In this document: piece after piece, positions 1 through 11,300 of the stretch | Layout: every line of letters starts with the position of its first letter | Position numbering within the stretch: position 1 is the stretch's first letter | Assembly (NCBI GenBank): GCA_037577475.1 | Contig: CM075201.1 | Span: forward strand, 9,219,501 to 9,283,500 | Length of the DNA: 64,000 bases | From: Chaunax sp. Z400 | Taxonomy: Eukaryota; Chordata; Actinopteri; Lophiiformes; Chaunacidae | Reading direction: 5' to 3' | The notes under the pieces: model-generated | Told to the model about the DNA's origin: nothing | The model's input: the letters and a program-made list of their open reading frames with translations, nothing else | The model's database searches: none | Position numbers and translations under genes: made by a program

Positions 1-2340
1 TTCAGCAGTAATATAACATAAAAGCAACAGATGTACGTCCTATACACACACACACACACACGTGTGTGTAGGTTTTCAGTCACGTAAGTCACATGATATC
101 AGTGGCAGCAAAACAAGAGCAACTGGACTCATTCAAGATGCCTCTCAGATCTCTTGCTCATTTCTTTCCAAGCACAAGATTTAATTGTCAAGCAAAACAA
201 AACAAAAAACAGCACATTGACACTGTTTACAATCGCCTTTGATAGATCTTTCAGTCAGTTTAAAGTGAAGGGCTCTCCCAGATGCCTATATTAAATGTGC
301 AGAGCCGACACGCCCCGTTCTATGAGTGTTTCACCCATGCTGTTACACTGGAAATGTGAGGCACACAAATAGATTGGGCACGCTTCCCAAATGTGGTCAA
401 TTTCATATGAACACACCCAACAGAGTCTGCAAGAATACGGACATTTCTACTCTGTCACAATCGCCTGCAGATGTGAGGCAAACTGGCTCATAAACACCAA
501 TCAGTCTGAAACACTAGCCCTTTATTTCCTCCTCAGGCTGTGAGGATAAGATAAGCAATAGCCATACTGACAGGTAAAGAGGAGGTGATGACAACTAATA
601 TTATGCAGTATGTGGACTGTACACAATTCTGACATCATGTCCAGCGGCAAGCCTGCCACACTGGGCTGGGTTTGAGGATATTATAAAAGCTCACAATGCT
701 TGCATATGCGCCAAATTATCATGGGAATATTCAAATGAAATGATCCCTCGACAATATCTCTAACTGTGAGCTGTGCATCTTTTCAACATACTCTCTCTAG
801 TACACTACTATTTACCAGATCAAAGGATGTCGCTGTTGTAAAGGATGCAGTTGGTCAAAGAGGCCTGTGTCAGCAAGGATGGAAGGAATGTCTAGCCACC
901 ATCATTTAAGACTGTCATTAGACTGGTTACTGCTGAATCAGTTGAGTTTGGCTGTTTCTGGTCCAGGAAAACAACCAAATCTATAAGGGTTTGTCATTAC
1001 TAAACTAAAGTACTGCAACACACTAGTGCATATTCAGACCATGCAAGGCACAGAAACTACGAAGGTACCACCCTTTCCTAACACAAGCATGACATTTAAA
1101 TTACTTTGGGCAAGATACTTATTTATGGATCTGTAACTTTATACCTCTGAACTCCCAAACAAACATGGTGAGAATTTCTTTGTGGAGATAAACGATTCAT
1201 TAATTCCACTGTTAATTTATTGTTGTAATGGAGCTGCAGTAAAAGAAAAGTGAAGCCAGTGTAAATCAATAGAGCTCCACGGAGCCTAAGATTCAAAACG
1301 TAAATGGCTAAAAAAAGTTACAAAAATATAAGGCAGAAGGTACAAAAACAAGTGCATGTAAGAAGTAACTCGATCACTTTCACTATAATGGACAATAAGT
1401 GAAGGCACCTGTTTAAAATCATGAGGGTGCAGAAAGTTGGGCAACCTGTTCATTCAGCACAATAAGCCCACTCCCTCCTCCCTCTTGAAGGTCTGTTTTT
1501 TCTTTACAGAGAAAACATCAGACATGCACTGTGTGTATTTAAAACACCTGCAGTTGGTGCAATCATATAGCTCACCAGCATGAACTAAGGAAACTTGCAC
1601 TTCACTTCCGCTGCTGTAAAACCTACAAACTCCACACATACCACACATTCACGGCCAATTTGACCAGAGCAATCAGGGTAATGAAAGTCTTTTCTTTCCC
1701 ACAAATAAAGAGCGAACTGAAGCACTTCCACTGATGACTCAATGAACAATACTCCTGATGACATATTTTCTTTTTATATATTTAACATCTTTGCCAAAAC
1801 ACACAATGGTGCTTTCACAGTTAAAGCTGCACTAGCATAACAATACTGTCAAGAATCAACAGCAGTGAGACAAGGAATAACACACTTTTTATTCATTCAA
1901 GTCGCACATTAACTTTAGTTAACAAGTGAGTCTTTCTGAAACTATTTAGACTTGTGGTTCAACGCTGTCCCAACAGTGATCCACAATTGGGATCCCAGGT
2001 GCAAGTGTGCTGCAGCACCAGATGGCTCGACAGGAAGAATCTGGTAACTCACTCAAAGCAATGAAAATCTTTACACAGGCCGCTCTTTTACCTCAATATC
2101 GTGTAATATTTAGACTTAAAATGTGTTACACATTCACCAATCTTTCACAGTATACTGTAACACCAGATTTAATATTGGATGATCAATTCTACCAACTCAT
2201 TTACAGTGAATGAAATTCCCCTTTGCAAGTATTCAAAAGTATTTTAAGCATAAGCAGTATTTAAAAGAAATGTGGCACAGTGAAAGAGGTGCAGATCTTT
2301 TTAGCATAAAGTAAAATATTAAAACTGAGTTTGCATCACA
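1..2340. other. Left flank, no supportable gene
   Basis: About 2.3 kb of AT-rich sequence. I see only short chance reading frames, none with recognisable protein similarity or clean flanking splice sites. A CA/TG microsatellite lies at the very start. The stretch could be intron or 3' flank of a minus-strand transcript starting near 3050, but the sequence does not show this directly. Confidence 0.5.
43..70. repeat. CA/TG dinucleotide microsatellite
   Basis: A run of CA repeats turns through CG into TG repeats, giving a small self-complementary alternating purine-pyrimidine tract at the left edge of the window. Confidence 0.9.
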
Positions 2341-3050
2341 TTAAGTTTCAACAGGAATAAAGTGAACTTTCATCAGAGGGGCAAGAAGCATGCGGCTTCC
2401 CCTGATGAACGGCGGTTTACTTAAGGGGCGATCCTGGCTGTGACATTTATTATATACACAAATACGAAATGATAGAGGAAAACATGGAGTTTGTGGATAA
2501 CAACATACAAGTTACTGAAATTAGCACCTATGTCGAGTTTCTAGTTACCACAGTTAGATATTTGAGAAGTAGTTAATTCTGCTAAAAGTTATCCCTAACA
2601 AAATTAAGAAGTCGGGGTCTGCCTTAGTTCAGTATTTATCGGACCGACACAGCGCCGTGAGGATGAATAGGCTACAGTGAAGGTGTAGCTAAAGCTAGCA
2701 GGCTAACGACAGACACGCAAGTTCAATGGGCAGGAAACTATCCGTTTTCTCCTCCAAATCCATGTCCTCTAACGGAGGATAACTGCTATCACAGGAGAGG
2801 AAAGATGAGGACAAGAATTTTAGTAAATGCTACCGCGACGAACTCTTGCTGTAAGAAGTTGTTGGTCTGTAGAAATTGTCGGGAATTTGGTACTCACTGT
2901 CGGTGCGCCTGAAATTCCAGACAGCGGTCCAGTTAACACTCCAGCCTCCTCCACGTAGAGACAAAAGTAGAAGGCAGTCAGACTGTTTGTCACGCCCATT
3001 TGACGACGTCACCTCCAGACGCTGAGATCCCTCTGCGGAGTCCTACTTGT
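2341..3050 (-). other. Possible small spliced minus-strand transcript
   Basis: Three exon-like segments are visible on the minus strand. The first ends at about 2899 with the donor ACA|GTGAGT, just downstream of a CRE-like GACGTCA near 3006. A second follows a pyrimidine-rich acceptor near 2792 and contains an ATG in good context at 2763. A third follows the acceptor TGTCACAG at 2438 and stays open to a TAA at 2341-2343, coding a segment that includes KPPFIRGSRM. Joining the second and third through a weak donor (GC|GTGTCT) keeps frame and would give a peptide of roughly 47 residues. I do not recognise the product. It may be the 5' end of a gene running out of the window, a lncRNA or chance. 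Confidence 0.22.
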
Positions 3051-3771
3051 GTCAAAAAAAATTAAAAATACAGAATAGGGTACAGGTACTGAAGAGGATT
3101 AGGGCCATAAAAAAAAACACTTCTGAGAATAAAGTCAAGTCAGAAATCGGACTTTTTTTCCCTGACTTTGAAAACAAACAAACAAACAAAGATATTTTTT
3201 TAGACTTCTGACTTCAAAGTCAGTCATACGAAACATACAGATGTAGGTGAGGGTGGCATAGTATGTGTCTTCCTTTAGTTCGAAATAAATTATGTTAGTA
3301 TCTAGATGATACTCAAAAGTCATCTAGATGGCAAAAGATAATGGTATAGATGTGGCCTAAAAAAACTAAAGGTTGGCCCCAGAACCAACAAAGTCAGAAT
3401 AAAACAGATTGAAATCAACTTGCGGTCAAAGTTAGGAGGTTAGTGTCTCAAGGATAGTGTTCCAATAAATTATTAATATCCATCCATCCATCAGTGCTTT
3501 TTTCTGCTGTGTAACATACAAGAGGGTCAATGTCTGCTGCTGACAGAGGCCTGTTAAGAAATGGAAGAAATGAAAAAGCATTCTGTCAGCAGTATCTACA
3601 AGAAGGAACCAATTGTGGTTTTAGATGCTCATTAACCACTTCCATCAACTTCCATCATGAAAATAACCATATTGTGCAATGCAAAGAAGAGGGTGTGTAG
3701 TTTATGCAATATTTATCAGCAAAATAGTACAAACATTCAAGAAAGAAATGATAAATTATGTGATTTACAAT
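3051..3771. other. Intergenic, nothing recognised
   Basis: AT-rich spacer with an AAAC-type short repeat near 3172-3190. No coding or RNA gene signal was seen. Confidence 0.5.
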
Positions 3772-4501
3772 CAGGGTTGGGTCAGATTACTTTGACATGT
3801 AGACAGTTGCTGAATGCGAATTACATGGCATTTTTTTCTAAAAAGTACTGTAATCCACGGGATTAAAGAAATTGAATGAGAATATTTTTAAATTTTGGAT
3901 TACTTCAAAATCATATATTGAAAATATTGCACCATATCATGAAAAAAACCACACAGCCACAAAATTAGTGCTCCACAAATATTATGCTCTCTTTAAAAAA
4001 AATTCAGAACACTTAAGATAAAAATACAACGCATTTTAACATAGTCAGCATTTTTAGTTGTTCAAATCAAATTACCCTTACAAAAATAGTACAAACTACA
4101 TGTGTAGTTTGTTCCAAAACTGTTTTGCATTTTCCAGAGGACTTTGCTCTTGTAACTCAATAGGAGCACTTACTTAAAATGTTCATCTCTCATTTTTAAT
4201 GTAAATTAATAGAAATAGAAAATTGGTAACTTGAGAAGTGCACCTTACTTTGATACATTATGAACATATTAAAATATTTGCTCTATTTATATTCATTCAA
4301 AAAAAGTTTGATATTGGTAAATTTGCTATTTTTTTCAAGACATAACACAAATTTTAATTAAGTAATCCTTGACAAAGTGACTATAATCAAATTACAGTTG
4401 TTGTTTTTTTCAAAAGTAATCTGGGTTCATTATGATCACCTATTTTTTGTAATTTGATCATCTATTCCTGATTATGTGTAATCTGTTTCTACCCAACCCT
4501 G
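3772..4501. mobile_element. Short non-autonomous DNA transposon (hAT-like MITE)
   Basis: The element starts with CAGGGTTGGGT and ends with its reverse complement ACCCAACCCTG. Just inside both ends lies a shared CAGATTAC motif, offset by a 5-base indel. The interior is about 730 bp, AT-rich, without a transposase frame. The flanks (TTTACAAT left, TTTGCAGG right) match at 5 of 8 bases, consistent with a decayed 8-bp target duplication. Similar termini occur on short DNA transposons in fish. The superfamily is inferred from the ends only. Confidence 0.6.
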
Positions 4502-5250
4502 TTTGCAGGGACATTTCAAAGAGGGAAAGTTGATATCAGAAAACACAAATCATGGTGGTATACACACTGAAGATGTCAACAGTCTTGATACTATGATGGT
4601 ACAAACAGTTGAAACATATAATTCCATTGACCTTAACGCCAAGTGTATGTCGTGCTTGTGCTGTGTTGAAAGGAAAAAAAACAGACTGACTGCTATGTCA
4701 AAGTAATATGAGTTAAAAGGAACAGAAGCAGATTTTGCCAGTCAGAAGCCAAAGGTATTATATGAGGAAAAATAATGTTTGCTGTAATAGAGAGAGGGAG
4801 GGAATTCATTTGAACCAAATATTGAAAAGTAGACTCTTAAAAAACAAAAACAATTTTATGGTAGTTAGAAAGTTAGAAGTCACAATTAGAGATTAGACAG
4901 TGAAAGAGCACATAATAAAAATGTTACTTCAAATATGAGACATAGAGTGAGACGATAAGAGCTAAACTGAGGGTGAGGGATATACAAGGATTTCATGTAC
5001 AGACAAAATGTTTCACGTGGGCTTTAATTTTCAAGAGACAACAGAGAAACACTGACAGTCTTTAGAATGGGAGGAGCGAGAAACAAGTCTCACACTCCGG
5101 TGCAGCAGGTGGCGCTAATCCCCTATAGGTTACTATTGTAGTTCAAGCGTGATAAAAGAGAGAGAAACAAGGACCTTTCACTTAACTGCTGCCTTACTCA
5201 TAGCCTGTGAAATGATGCTACGAGAAGACTGAGCGGTACCTATTTACCAT
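4502..5250. other. Region upstream of atrx
   Basis: Non-coding spacer between the short transposon and the atrx promoter. No gene was recognised. Confidence 0.5.
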
Positions 5251-5268
5251 AATAAATTGGTATCATGA

Positions 5269-5280
5269 GTATATAAGGGC
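5269..5280 (+). promoter_or_regulatory. TATA-like element of atrx
   Basis: GTATATAAGGGC lies about 50 bases before the inferred atrx start codon at 5327. A TATA box here would place transcription start near 5300, leaving a very short 5' leader. The assignment rests on spacing alone. Confidence 0.4.
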
Positions 5281-5326
5281 TTGAACGAATTCGATTGTTC
5301 ACCTGCATAAAGATATATCTGCTGCG

Positions 5327-8300
5327 ATGTTAAGGTAAAAACTACAGATCTAAAAGTGTTTGTCTATTAACAAAGAATATAACGGCGAGCTAGCTTAGCA
5401 GCTAGCTAGCTGAATCGGCTAACAGCTAACATAATGGTATCAAAATAATAATATTTCTAGTTTATTTAGCTATTAGTATAAATTAAGTATTATTAACAGG
5501 GCTAACACAGCACGTAAGGTCATAACTTGTCAGAGAAAGCTACATTTTCGTAGCTATTGTTAAACAAAAGATAGCTGCTCAAATACACCCAGTTGCCATT
5601 CAGTTAATTTTGCCCCTAACTTCAGATAACACGACTGCTGTCTGACACAACGGTTCAATATTTTGATAATGTTTAGGCAGTGGTTTATGGTGATGAGTTT
5701 CATTTGCGTCATTTTGAGAGGTGTTTATGATAATTTGTCCACCCCGTTTATGTTGATACATTACAATTGCAAACACTTAAGCAACATAGGGGGTGTGTGG
5801 TTCCGCCTGCAGGTAAATACCTCATCGAACGTCATACCACAGTTTTTCCGCTCTCATCTCGCCATAACACCTCTACCAAGCCTGGCTGGCTAGCCACTGC
5901 TAGTTTGCCCAATTTCCTTTACTGCCAGCTCTAAATTAGCTCAACAGCCCCTGTTTGTGTCAGCTACCGCCACCTCTGTCGGTCAGTGTAGCTGCCCGCA
6001 CAGCTACTCATTTTCTCTGTGAATTTTGTGTCTCAGAATGAGCACTAAATAAGCGAAGTCTTCGATTCACCTATGTCCTCAGGGGTGCGTGTTCTGTTTC
6101 CACTCTAATGACCAGCACAAGGCATGTCCTCTCTGTCTGGCTATTGTGCAAACCAGAAGGCAGTCTGAAACCTAAGCGTTTTGTCTGTAGCTCTGGCATT
6201 CTACACTGGAAAGGCAAGACAAGTTTGTGGAGAAAGTGCTTGGGAAAACTACAGCTGTTTGGCTTGCACCCTCCTCTCCAAGCTGTGGGACCCTGCTATG
6301 TTTGAGTCCAATGATGGAGAGGGTTTGGTCGAAGTCCCCGCTGGTAACTTGGCTGACCACATCGATTTTGTTGACGGGTTACCCGAGCTTGAACCAGAGC
6401 CCTCAGAGAGTGTTAACCAGCTGCAGCTGGTGCTTGCTGTCCAACATGATGACGATAGCGTGCTGGACATCGTCTTTGACATGCTTGGTCTATTGGAAGA
6501 TGAACTTGAGGATCTGCCATTGGGTCAGTATACCACTGTTGCTGCGTCAGTTAGCCATGAAGACTCCTTCTTTTCACTGTACCGTTTTGCGCGTCAGCTC
6601 TCCCCCTATGGAGCAGCGGGTCGGTTGGCTAGCAGTTCACCTCCCTCAATGGTGTGGATGTGCACCTTTGCAGTGGGTAGAGAGGACTGATGCTATGGGA
6701 TTCCATTTACAGTTCCGGGTCAGGCTGCCCTGACTTCTCTCCATAGTAAACACACTGGTTAATGAGCAAAGTAGTGGTAAGAGAGGTCCCTGCTTCAGAG
6801 GTGAACAAAGGTTGATACAGCTGTTATTTTGTGGTTCCAAAGAAAGGGGGAGGGCATTGTCTGACCTCAAGTGCTGGGGTTCTCAGTGAATTGCTGGAGA
6901 AGCTCACGAACTGAGAGTCAGCACTTCTCTTTTCTCGGTCTGGAAATATGCTTTGTGTGGCCGAGTTTCATGGATATCTTGCAAAATGTCTGTGGGGACA
7001 TAAACTAAATGATAAATAAATTTAAAAAAATACATTTTGCAGCTATTCAGTTTCTATATATTGCTTCTATTATTGCTGATGTGATGCTACGGCTGTTAAA
7101 GATGGACTTGATTTCACTGGATGTGTGTACAATGAGGCTGACAATTACACCGTCTTGCATGTCTGCTTTCATTCCTTAGAGGGAGGCCAGCCTTGTACAG
7201 TAGGGCTCCTCTGGGTAGGGTGTAGGGTTGCAAAATTCCGGGAATATTCAAAGTTGGAAACTTTCAATGGGAATTAACGGGAATACGGGAATTAACCGGA
7301 ATAAACTGGGAATTTTGGGGTAATTTAATTTGTGGCATTCTTAACATATGTCTTTGCACAGTAATTGCAAATGTACACAGCCTTTCCTTCTGCATTGGCT
7401 GGGGTGAAATGTCTCCACACGTCAGATAGTGCACGTGGCATTGTTCTGTAGAATAAGTTGAGAAAAAAGCTTGTGAAAAACCAATGCCCAATGCCATGCA
7501 CAGAGATATAATAGTTAGCTAAACAATTGGAATAGTCTTTAAAAATATTTTACAATTGATGGATAAATGAATAGAAATAGGCTAGATGAATAGATAAACA
7601 GAAAACTGGCAAGCTAGAAACTATATAAACAAATGCTGATTTAGTATTTGCTAGTTAAACTTAAATACCATAGATCAAATATATTTACCACAGTAATATC
7701 ATCAAAACTTACCTGACTGGATGTAGTGGATGTAGTCTGGATGTAGTCCTTGGGCCTTGAGGGATTTAGGTTTCAGTTTCCTTAGGTTTCAGTTTCCTTA
7801 TCATCGGACAGCTGATCAGGAAACCAAAACCTAAACCCCCCACTCATCGGTATTAGACACTGAAGCAGGATGTAAACATTGTACTGATTTGTAGCATTCA
7901 AAACATTCATTCATTCATTCATTCAAACCTTTATTTATTCTCGAATAGACAGTTGAGGTTACCCTCATTTACATTGTCGCCGAGACTTACAGGCATTTCA
8001 ATATGCGAAAACAATTAGTAATAAATAAAGAAATCAGTTTACATTGTAAACATATAACATATCCCCAAAAGAACACTTTGCGAATGACTTATGAGGTAGG
8101 AAATACATTCAACATGTTTATTAGACCACAAGGACACATACAATGTTTTTTGGGGAGAAAATAGCACAATTTTTTTTTTTAATTTCCAAAATTCCCAAGC
8201 TAAACTTCCCGTGGAAAATTTCCGGAAATTTATCGAAAATTTTCCGCCCCTTTGCAACCCTAGTAGGGTGTCTAGGGAGTTGGTCTCCATGAATGCCTCG

Positions 8301-11300
8301 CTGAGTGAATGGGGGGCTCTGTGCGGTGAGAGGTGTTTGGTTGTTAGCAAAACACAGGCTCCACATCATCCACCTAGATCTGGTAGTGGTGTTCTTTAGA
8401 TGTTCTAATCAGGATAGACGATATGACTGTGGTTTCCTGTATAAACAAGCCGGGGGGGGGGGGGGAGAAGAGAAGAGAGACGGCTGCTCACTTCCCCTGT
8501 TAGACTGTCTAGCTCTCTGCTGCTGTGGTGCAGTGTTCACTTTCTATCTCTGAGTTACACATGCTCAAGGCCACTTGAACTTGGAGCAGGTCTTCTCTCC
8601 AGAGGTGGGCCACTTTTGAGGAAATGGAGGGATGCACCCGTAGGTGGCGGCCCAAATATGGAATTGTTTCAGAAGGGCGTAGGTGGACATTTTTGCGTCC
8701 AGGGTGAATGCCTATTTTCCCCTGCTCTATTCCATAAAGGACCACAGCACAACCTAGGGGAAGGATGCACATGATACTGTCCATGTTGCATTTCCCCCAG
8801 TGGAAATGATTCTCCCTATTCTAGAGAGGGTGCAGCGGCAGGGGCTGTTCCTGATTATGGTGGCCCGTGCAGAAATAATAGGTCTGCTAGCAGCAAGACC
8901 TTGGCAGCTTGCTTTCTGCAGGGACTTCCTCTCTCAGGCTGGGCGGTTGTGCCAGCTTCATACCTACCTGTTGAAAGGTCCAATTTAATAGGTAACGGTC
9001 TGCTCCCAAGTGTGGTGGTGGTAATCCAAAGTGCGAGGGCATCATCCACAAGGGGCCTCTATGCCTGCAAGTAGCGGGCGTCCGAGCAGTGGTGTCAGGG
9101 TCACAGCATGTTCCCATTTCAGGGTTCTGTTGTGGATGTTTTGACATTCCTTCTGGAGCTATTGGATAAGGCCCTTTACCTCTCAACAATTAGGGTCTCC
9201 TTGTCTGCCACATCAGCTCTCACATTGGTTCCTTTTGTGTCGAGGAGCAGAAGAGGTTGCATTTTCTGTGCCTTGTGCGTACATGCTATACTAGGGGCAA
9301 GGCCTTTTCTAAACAGTGGCTTTCTCACTGGATTGTGGAGGTTATCTACCTGGCTTCCAGCAGAAATGGTCTTGCATTGCCACATTGTGTGAGGGCATAT
9401 TGGACCATGGGCATGGCAACATCTCAGGCTTTATTTAAAGGGTTACCTCTCATTGATATCTGTGCTGCAGCAAATTGGTCTTTGCCGCACACTTTTGTTC
9501 GGTTTTAACCCTGGCATGTGACTGCTCCCTCAGAGGCTCACTCCGTCCTATCTGCAGGGTGTATAGCCGTATTTACACTATGTGGTATCAACTCAACTCT
9601 ACTTGACTCTACTCGCCTTTTTTGGTCTTTCATTAGGTAAAATGAAATGGTACTGCTTTTTTAGTACCATCATCATTGCGGCTCCAAGAGGGCTGAGCAG
9701 GTACTAAAAGATCGCATGAAACATCGCAGACCACTGATTGGTCAGAGAGATTTGTTTCTGTGTCATCAAGGCCCGGCACGCACGGAATATCATGCATAGC
9801 ACAAATCAATGGCCGCCATATAAAAAAAGCCAAGCTACTTTAGCTGTAACTTTTTTATTGCGTCTGCTATATTGAGGAGGTGCAGATGTTCCTGTCTTTT
9901 GATAGCCGATGAAAGGATCACTAGATGTGGACAAGAGGTGTGTGTCTTGTGTTGAAGACTTATGCACCTTTATTCCGCCTCAAAGTTCTGTGTGAACGCA
10001 ATGAAGGCATAACAGGGTGTCTGTTACTATTAACAGGTAGTAATCGTGCCAAGCAGAAGAAAATCAAACAAAAATGGCTTCAAATTGGGTAGACAGGATG
10101 TTTGGGAGCTCCTTATCTTCCGATTAGAGGATGAGATCAACCCTCATCTTACAGGGAAGGTAAATCGTTTAAAAAAAAAAATCAATGTTAATCCATTCTT
10201 TACAAAGCGCTGCTTGATGCATATGTTAGACATCACACTAGACCCCGATGCTGCTGTATTAAACATCACACTTCCTATGCTCAAAGGAACGCTGGCACGC
10301 TATTTAAAATCACACACCAGAACGTCGTCGTTCTGCCCTCGTATTGTTCTGTGTGAACAAACAAAGGCGTTGTAGAGAAGGAACTTCGTTTAGGCGCTGT
10401 TGTACAATATCTGTGGGGAAAAAAGGCGGCAGTATTATGAGCTGAAAAGTTTCACTGTTTCACAGGCTTTTAACCAACAAGGCATTTATAATTCAGTGCA
10501 CCATAACCACACACTTTTTTTGCTTGATTCTAGCAACACAACCAGCAAGCTGAATGTATTGGTCAGCAAACTGCATGAGTACTTGGCTCATTCCACTGTT
10601 GCGGACAGCAATGGTACACCAACTTCACAGAATACAGACGGTACATCTTTTGATTAATGTTATCATGAGTGATGGAAGAATTTCATTGTGTTTGCATTAT
10701 TTAATTGATTGTCCGTTCACAGGTATGACAGACAGGAGCTGCTCTATGGAATACTCAACAGGTCATGCTGCGACAGAGGTAACTGGATATTCTTAGTGTT
10801 TTTGCCATATCCCTTATCAAGTTTTTTACATTGGTGACATCAGTGGTACCAGTAACCTCTAACATGGTTTGTGTGATGTCATTTGATACTATGTTGGTTT
10901 TGATTGTTCGATAGGCGATGTCATAAACAAAAAGTGTCCTCTACAAACAGCTTTGGGAGAACTGAAAAAATCCAAAAAGCATGTGTACGAATTGAGAGTT
11001 CTACAAGATCACGTTTCAGTTTTACGCTTTTCAGTCTACGAAATATATAAGCAACTCTGTTAATTGCCACAATCATAGGAACACAAGAAAATAAGCTATG
11101 TTTTGTGCCTCAGTCGAAAAGGTGAGCAGGCCCTGCAGTTACCGTTTACCGTAGGTGTGTACGTTATGCTGATGTTACTGAGTTAACTGCTAAAGAAGTC
11201 TGCCGTGGCGGCAATGACTCATTCTTTGGCTCAGGGCCCGTGTACATAGTCCTTGCTACCCTAATGTTATCATCATGAATTGAATAACAAATACGGCTTT

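Noticed and set aside
3657..3866. 69-codon frame near the left transposon
   Set aside because: It crosses the border of the inverted-repeat element at 3772 and looks like chance.
8452..8465. G-run as a quadruplex regulatory site
   Set aside because: A single homopolymer G tract inside a dead retroelement; no four-tract pattern.
10046..10375. 109-codon plus-strand frame in atrx intron 1
   Set aside because: No recognisable similarity and no supporting splice sites; it lies between repeat fragments, so I leave it as possible repeat-derived text.
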